NCBI GenBank assembly: GCA_902764825.1
Contig: CACWXL010000004.1
Coordinates: 92,062 to 156,061 of the forward strand
DNA length: 64,000 nucleotides
Direction: 5' to 3'
From: Oscillospiraceae bacterium
GTDB taxonomy: Bacteria; Bacillota; Clostridia; Saccharofermentanales; Saccharofermentanaceae
Shown here: positions 61,230 through 64,000 of the stretch, in pieces
Layout: every line of letters starts with the position of its first letter
Numbering within the stretch: the first letter of the stretch is position 1
Translations under genes and position numbers: made by a program
Notes under the pieces: model-generated
Databases searched by the model: none
Told to the model about the DNA's origin: nothing
Seen by the model: only the letters and a program-made list of their open reading frames with translations

Positions 61230-61829
61230 TCACAGAGACATCAGTATTGCCCTGCATGGTGCTCCGTCGGCGCCTCCGAGATTTAGCGGTGCCGCATTAA
61301 GCAGATAAACACCGTCAGGTACCTCGGATAGCCTGATGCCTTCCAGGAGCACTATCTCAGCGCCCAGCATGATAAGATGCACTTCCATCGGAGCTTCCAA
61401 AGGCCCCACAGTCTGAGATTCGTTGCCGAAGATCTTTATCTTATTGTCAGCGAAGACCTTTGCCGCTTCTTCAGTCATCGTGGCTTCACCCTTTACGAGG
61501 ATCCTGTTATAGCAGTCGGTATCTCCGGCTGCGTCTTTTGCCCTGTCCATTATCTTCTTCGCATCTTCTGCGGTAATGTCACCATCGTGAGATGCGACAT
61601 AGCAATATCCGACGAACCTGTCGATATCGACCTGATCAATAGTCCTGCCTTCGTTGATAAAATGGAAAGGCGCATCAACATGGGTGCCGTTATGCGCACA
61701 CATGTTGAAGGCGGTCAAATTGCACATCTTGCCTTCGCTGATGCTCAGCATGACCTGTCTCTCGGGAGCCGGATCTCCGGGATAGACTGCGCAGCCGAAC
61801 ACTTCCTGTGAGATGTCATATATCTTCAT
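61230..61829 (-). CDS. Cyclase-family metal hydrolase (kynurenine formamidase-like)
   Basis: 199 aa. HNGTHVDAPFHF at 46-57 is the HxGTHxDxPxHF zinc motif of the cyclase/KynB family, which opens amides or lactones such as N-formylkynurenine. GGAGGG precedes the ATG at 61829 and the family start MKIYDIS fits. No tryptophan-catabolism gene lies nearby, so the substrate is open. Confidence 0.85.
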   Translation of the reverse strand: MKIYDISQEVFGCAVYPGDPAPERQVMLSISEGKMCNLTAFNMCAHNGTHVDAPFHFINEGRTIDQVDIDRFVGYCYVASHDGDITAEDAKKIMDRAKDAAGDTDCYNRILVKGEATMTEEAAKVFADNKIKIFGNESQTVGPLEAPMEVHLIMLGAEIVLLEGIRLSEVPDGVYLLNAAPLNLGGADGAPCRAILMSL

Positions 61830-62009
61830 GTTTGCACCCTCCGTTTTTCGCGATTCTGTCACTGTAACAATGTTACATCAGTCAACCGTAAGGCTTTTGC
61901 ACCTTCTCATCTTTTTGTTAAGATCCTGCTTTTCGCGGCTTACGGGATCAGATCCAAGTCTTCTGACCCCTAAGACCGCTTGTACTAAGTAGAGTCTATC
62001 AGACACTTT

Positions 62010-63110
62010 TTACAGAGAAAAGATGAATCCTGCCAGAGGCGACATAACGATCATGATGCACGAGAAGCAGAATGAGTTGACCGACATGAGCGTAGCCCTC
62101 TGCTCAGCAGGGACCATCTCATTAAGGGCAACATCGGATCTGATCTGGATCAGGTCATCCGCGAAGGCAGTTAAAAAGCCTCCGATGGTCATCAGATACC
62201 ATACGCCCGTAAACTCGCTCACGAGCCCTATGAGCGCGAGCGAGATGCAGAAGAAGAATAACCTTCCCAACGCCGCCTTCTTCACCTTACGCGCAGCCAG
62301 AGCGCCCAGGATGCCTCCCATCGACATGATGAAGAGCAAGGGGCCCAAAGTCCAGTCCGGAATTCCCGTCATCGGGAGCTTGGCCTGAAGGAAGAACAGC
62401 AGCAGCACGTCTATGCCGCCGACCAAAGCATTCCTGAATATGAGGCCTGCCACCTTCCTGTTGCCCTTAAGGAACTGCAAACTGCCCTTAAAAACGTCTG
62501 TGATGCGCTTGCTTAAAGTGTCGCCGGATTTCTTCAGAATGACCTTGTTTTCGCGCAGGAAAAGAAGACAGATCATGTTAACGGCCGATATGCCGAGCGA
62601 CAAGATCTGGGCATTCCTGTTGCCCATGATCACTGCCACGCCGGCAAAGAGAGTTGCAAGGCCGTTCGATATCCTGTAGATCATTGTCTGGTTCGATATG
62701 TACTTGTCGTACCTGCTCTCCTGCCCTTCTTCCTTCAGAGAGTCGTAAGCGATCGCGCTGTCGCTTCCTGAGATGAAGTTATATGAGAGCGCCGAGAATC
62801 CGACTGATACGCAGACAGCAGCAAACCCGGGCACAAAGCCTCTTATGAGCGCCGAGCACATCGTCATGACGCAACTGAGAAGCAGGCTTTTTTTGCGTCC
62901 GAATACATCCGCAAACATGCCCGACGGGATCTCTGCCATAAGGCTCACGATATGGAATACGGTCTCTGCAAACCCGACCTGGATAAGCGAATAACCGTCT
63001 GATACGAGCAGGAGGACCCAGGCGGCGCCGGCGATCGAACTGTTGAACAGAAAGTTGGATATATAAAGCAGCCCGAGCTGCTTTCTTATGCTAAGTTTTG
63101 TTTCTGACAT
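62010..63110 (-). CDS. MFS transporter (putative drug exporter)
   Basis: 366 aa, about 11-12 helices, a little short for the family. GMFADVFGRKKSLLLS is the MFS motif A between helices 2 and 3. It is preceded by a leader with a short peptide gene and a terminator whose 3' arm contains the AAAAGGAG ribosome site of this gene. This layout is typical of antibiotic-inducible resistance genes (bmr, erm, ABC-F types), so an exporter of a translation inhibitor is inferred. Confidence 0.8.
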   Translation of the reverse strand: MSETKLSIRKQLGLLYISNFLFNSSIAGAAWVLLLVSDGYSLIQVGFAETVFHIVSLMAEIPSGMFADVFGRKKSLLLSCVMTMCSALIRGFVPGFAAVCVSVGFSALSYNFISGSDSAIAYDSLKEEGQESRYDKYISNQTMIYRISNGLATLFAGVAVIMGNRNAQILSLGISAVNMICLLFLRENKVILKKSGDTLSKRITDVFKGSLQFLKGNRKVAGLIFRNALVGGIDVLLLFFLQAKLPMTGIPDWTLGPLLFIMSMGGILGALAARKVKKAALGRLFFFCISLALIGLVSEFTGVWYLMTIGGFLTAFADDLIQIRSDVALNEMVPAEQRATLMSVNSFCFSCIMIVMSPLAGFIFSL

Positions 63111-63114
63111 AAAT

Positions 63115-63150
63115 AAAAAACTCCTTTTATTCTTCGTTAGAACAAAGGAG
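63115..63150 (-). terminator. Leader terminator overlapping the MFS ribosome site
   Basis: CTCCTTT / AAAGGAG outer stem with inner TTCT/AGAA and TTTTTT on the - strand, ending five bases before the ATG. Its upstream flank CTTCTCC can pair with GGGAGAAG of the leader peptide gene (63204-63211), which would break the terminator. Confidence 0.75.
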
Positions 63151-63181
63151 AAGCCATCGATTTATCGGTTGATATCAGGTG

Positions 63182-63268
63182 TTATTTCCTATAAACAGGC
63201 AGACTTCTCCCATAGGACGCCTTTACGGAACCGAACATAAGATGAATGTTGGTTGTTATCCAATGCAT
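63182..63268 (-). CDS. Leader peptide upstream of the MFS transporter (28 aa)
   Basis: ATG at 63268 with AAAGG ten bases upstream. The peptide opens MHWITTNIHLMFGS. Codons 20-22 (GGG AGA AGT) carry the antiterminator segment, so a ribosome held earlier on the peptide would favour readthrough. The stop at 63182 is about 30 bases before the terminator's 5' side. No similarity to known leaders is claimed. Confidence 0.6.
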   Translation of the reverse strand: MHWITTNIHLMFGSVKASYGRSLPVYRK

Positions 63269-63302
63269 ATGAGAGCTGCCTTTCTTAAGATTTTTCAGGT
63301 GA

Positions 63303-63331
63303 AATATAACACATCATTTTTTTGCTGGCAA
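63303..63331 (-). promoter_or_regulatory. sigA-type promoter of the MFS leader
   Basis: TTGCCA (63326-63331), 17 bp, TATATT (63303-63308) on the - strand, also with a TGn element, 35 bases before the leader peptide start. Confidence 0.7.
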
Positions 63332-63351
63332 TAGTGCCTGTCTGCCCCTCG

Positions 63352-63445
63352 CGCTATCTCAAACGGCGAAAAAAAACATCATTTAAGACAGAAAACCGGG
63401 TATTTTCTATCTCAAAGCCTCAAAAAAATGGCATTTGCGACAGTC
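63352..63445. repeat. Two tandem copies of a 52-53-bp segment upstream of the MFS promoter
   Basis: CTATCTCAAA at 63354 and 63407, and CATTTAAGACAG / CATTTGCGACAG at 63380 and 63432. Between them lie A-runs of seven or eight bases in both copies. It may be a duplicated regulator site or A-tract (bent) DNA. Confidence 0.5.
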
Positions 63446-63455
63446 AGCAGAAAAA

Positions 63456-63947
63456 TTACCAGCTCGTCTCGGAATGCTCGGCAAGTTCAGATCCCTCGTA
63501 GCGGAACTTCATCGTGAAGAATCCGGAGTCCTTCATGGATCCGAAAAGATAGTCGAACATGATCTTATCGCCTTCCCAGACCGGCAGGCTGCATATGTCA
63601 GACAAAGGGACCCAGCAAAGCTCGCCTTCATCGCACGAACGCTCAGGGAGCTCGAATGAGGAAGGAACCGAAGCCGTGAAGACATGCATGTATTCAGTCG
63701 GGTATTCTGATGAGATAAAGGTGATAAGTCCCCTGTAGAAGAAGTTTTCGAGCTCGCCGGAAGAAATGGAAGCTTCCTCTGAAAGCTCGCGCAGGACACA
63801 CTCTTCGGCTGTCTCGTCAGATTCGAAATGACCGCCTATGCCCAGATATTTATCCAGGTTCATGTCGCCTTTTCTGGTCTTGCGGATAAAGAGGCAGTCA
63901 TTGCCCCTTGTGATGTAGATCAATGTTGTGAGATTTTCCACGCGCAT
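63456..63947 (-). CDS. NUDIX hydrolase (MutT/8-oxo-dGTPase-like)
   Basis: 163 aa. The box is GGHFESDETAEECVLRELSEEASI, with Ser in place of the final Gly. The start MRVENLTTLIYI and KMKGDMNL-like loop (RKTRKGDMNLDKYLGIGG) fit the MTH1/8-oxo-dGTP group. It would hydrolyse an oxidised nucleotide or related diphosphate. Single gene. Confidence 0.85.
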   Translation of the reverse strand: MRVENLTTLIYITRGNDCLFIRKTRKGDMNLDKYLGIGGHFESDETAEECVLRELSEEASISSGELENFFYRGLITFISSEYPTEYMHVFTASVPSSFELPERSCDEGELCWVPLSDICSLPVWEGDKIMFDYLFGSMKDSGFFTMKFRYEGSELAEHSETSW

Positions 63948-63961
63948 GGCAGAATTATATA

Positions 63962-64000
63962 TTAATATTCTGCTTTAGTCTCGCCGTAATCGATGGAATA
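63962..64000 (-). CDS. C-terminal end of a gene entering from the right
   Basis: Thirteen codons in frame reading YSIDYGETKAEY then TAA at 63962-63964, 14 bases after the NUDIX start. Coding-like but too short to identify. Confidence 0.35.
   Translation of the reverse strand, partial: YSIDYGETKAEY

Noticed and set aside
1..64000. tRNA, rRNA and prophage genes
   Set aside because: Looked for throughout; no tRNA-like cloverleaf with a plausible anticodon, rRNA segment or phage structural gene was noticed.

Overview
The window (about 45% GC by eye) looks like chromosome from an anaerobic Clostridia-type Bacillota. The evidence is AGGAGG-type ribosome sites, frequent TTG/GTG starts, sigA-type promoters, lipoproteins with Gram-positive signal peptides, a PKTG sortase-type surface protein, hydE (FeFe-hydrogenase maturation), a ferredoxin-type aldo/keto reductase and Nif/Isc-type sulfur genes. 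I see no rRNA, tRNA, CRISPR array, insertion sequence or prophage. The species cannot be named from this sequence alone.

Layout. 0-8.4 kb: NUDIX hydrolase, flavodoxin-fold reductase with an extra C-terminal domain, Cys-motif proteins, HNH nuclease, large surface protein, MutS-like ATPase and a winged-helix regulator. 8.36-8.85 kb: an intergenic array of 64-bp structured repeats. 9-20.2 kb: a sulfur/cysteine block with AhpD-like protein, Fe-alcohol dehydrogenase, metQ, a class II amidotransferase, glutamate-cysteine ligase, metI, metN, a mccA/cysK-type synthase, a mccB-type lyase, iscU, iscS and an Rrf2/IscR-type regulator. 20.2-28.5 kb: sugar-phosphate isomerase-like protein, a small islet with a CdiA-type nuclease and HTH protein, a second MutS-like ATPase, a solute-binding lipoprotein and a frameshifted fragment. 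28.6-36.7 kb: HExxH lipoprotein, anion permease, EAL protein and hybrid histidine kinase. 36.8-37.4 kb: a second 64-bp repeat array. 37.4-48.9 kb: YwaF-like protein, lipoproteins, hydE, aldo/keto reductase, a duplicated lipoprotein cluster, Ntn hydrolase and transglutaminase. 48.9-52.8 kb: a TetR operon headed by an alpha/beta hydrolase gene broken by an in-frame stop. 52.9-58.2 kb: an ABC (MacB/FtsX)-M13 peptidase operon. 58.4-64 kb: EAL protein, small lipoprotein, cyclase, MFS exporter with a leader peptide, and a NUDIX hydrolase.

How genes work together. The clearest system is the cysteine block. Four promoters (metQ, mccB operon, iscS-iscU, and the regulator itself) carry the same 19-bp inverted repeat over the -35 or -10, next to the Rrf2-type gene. 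Two of the transcripts (mccB operon and metQ) also have a leader with a strong ribosome site, a short Cys-codon-rich (and Met-containing) peptide, an internal segment complementary to the 5' arm of a following intrinsic terminator, and then the structural gene. This is the layout of ribosome-mediated attenuation sensing charged tRNA-Cys. The genes would import methionine or a related compound, convert homocysteine to cysteine, mobilise sulfur for FeS clusters and make gamma-glutamylcysteine.

The most unusual non-coding signal is a family of intergenic units with a 64-bp period in two loci 28 kb apart. Four sequence families share one scaffold, and in most units the stem arms change together so that pairing is kept. 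A third leader-peptide attenuator precedes the MFS transporter near 63.2 kb, where the terminator 3' arm contains the transporter's ribosome site.
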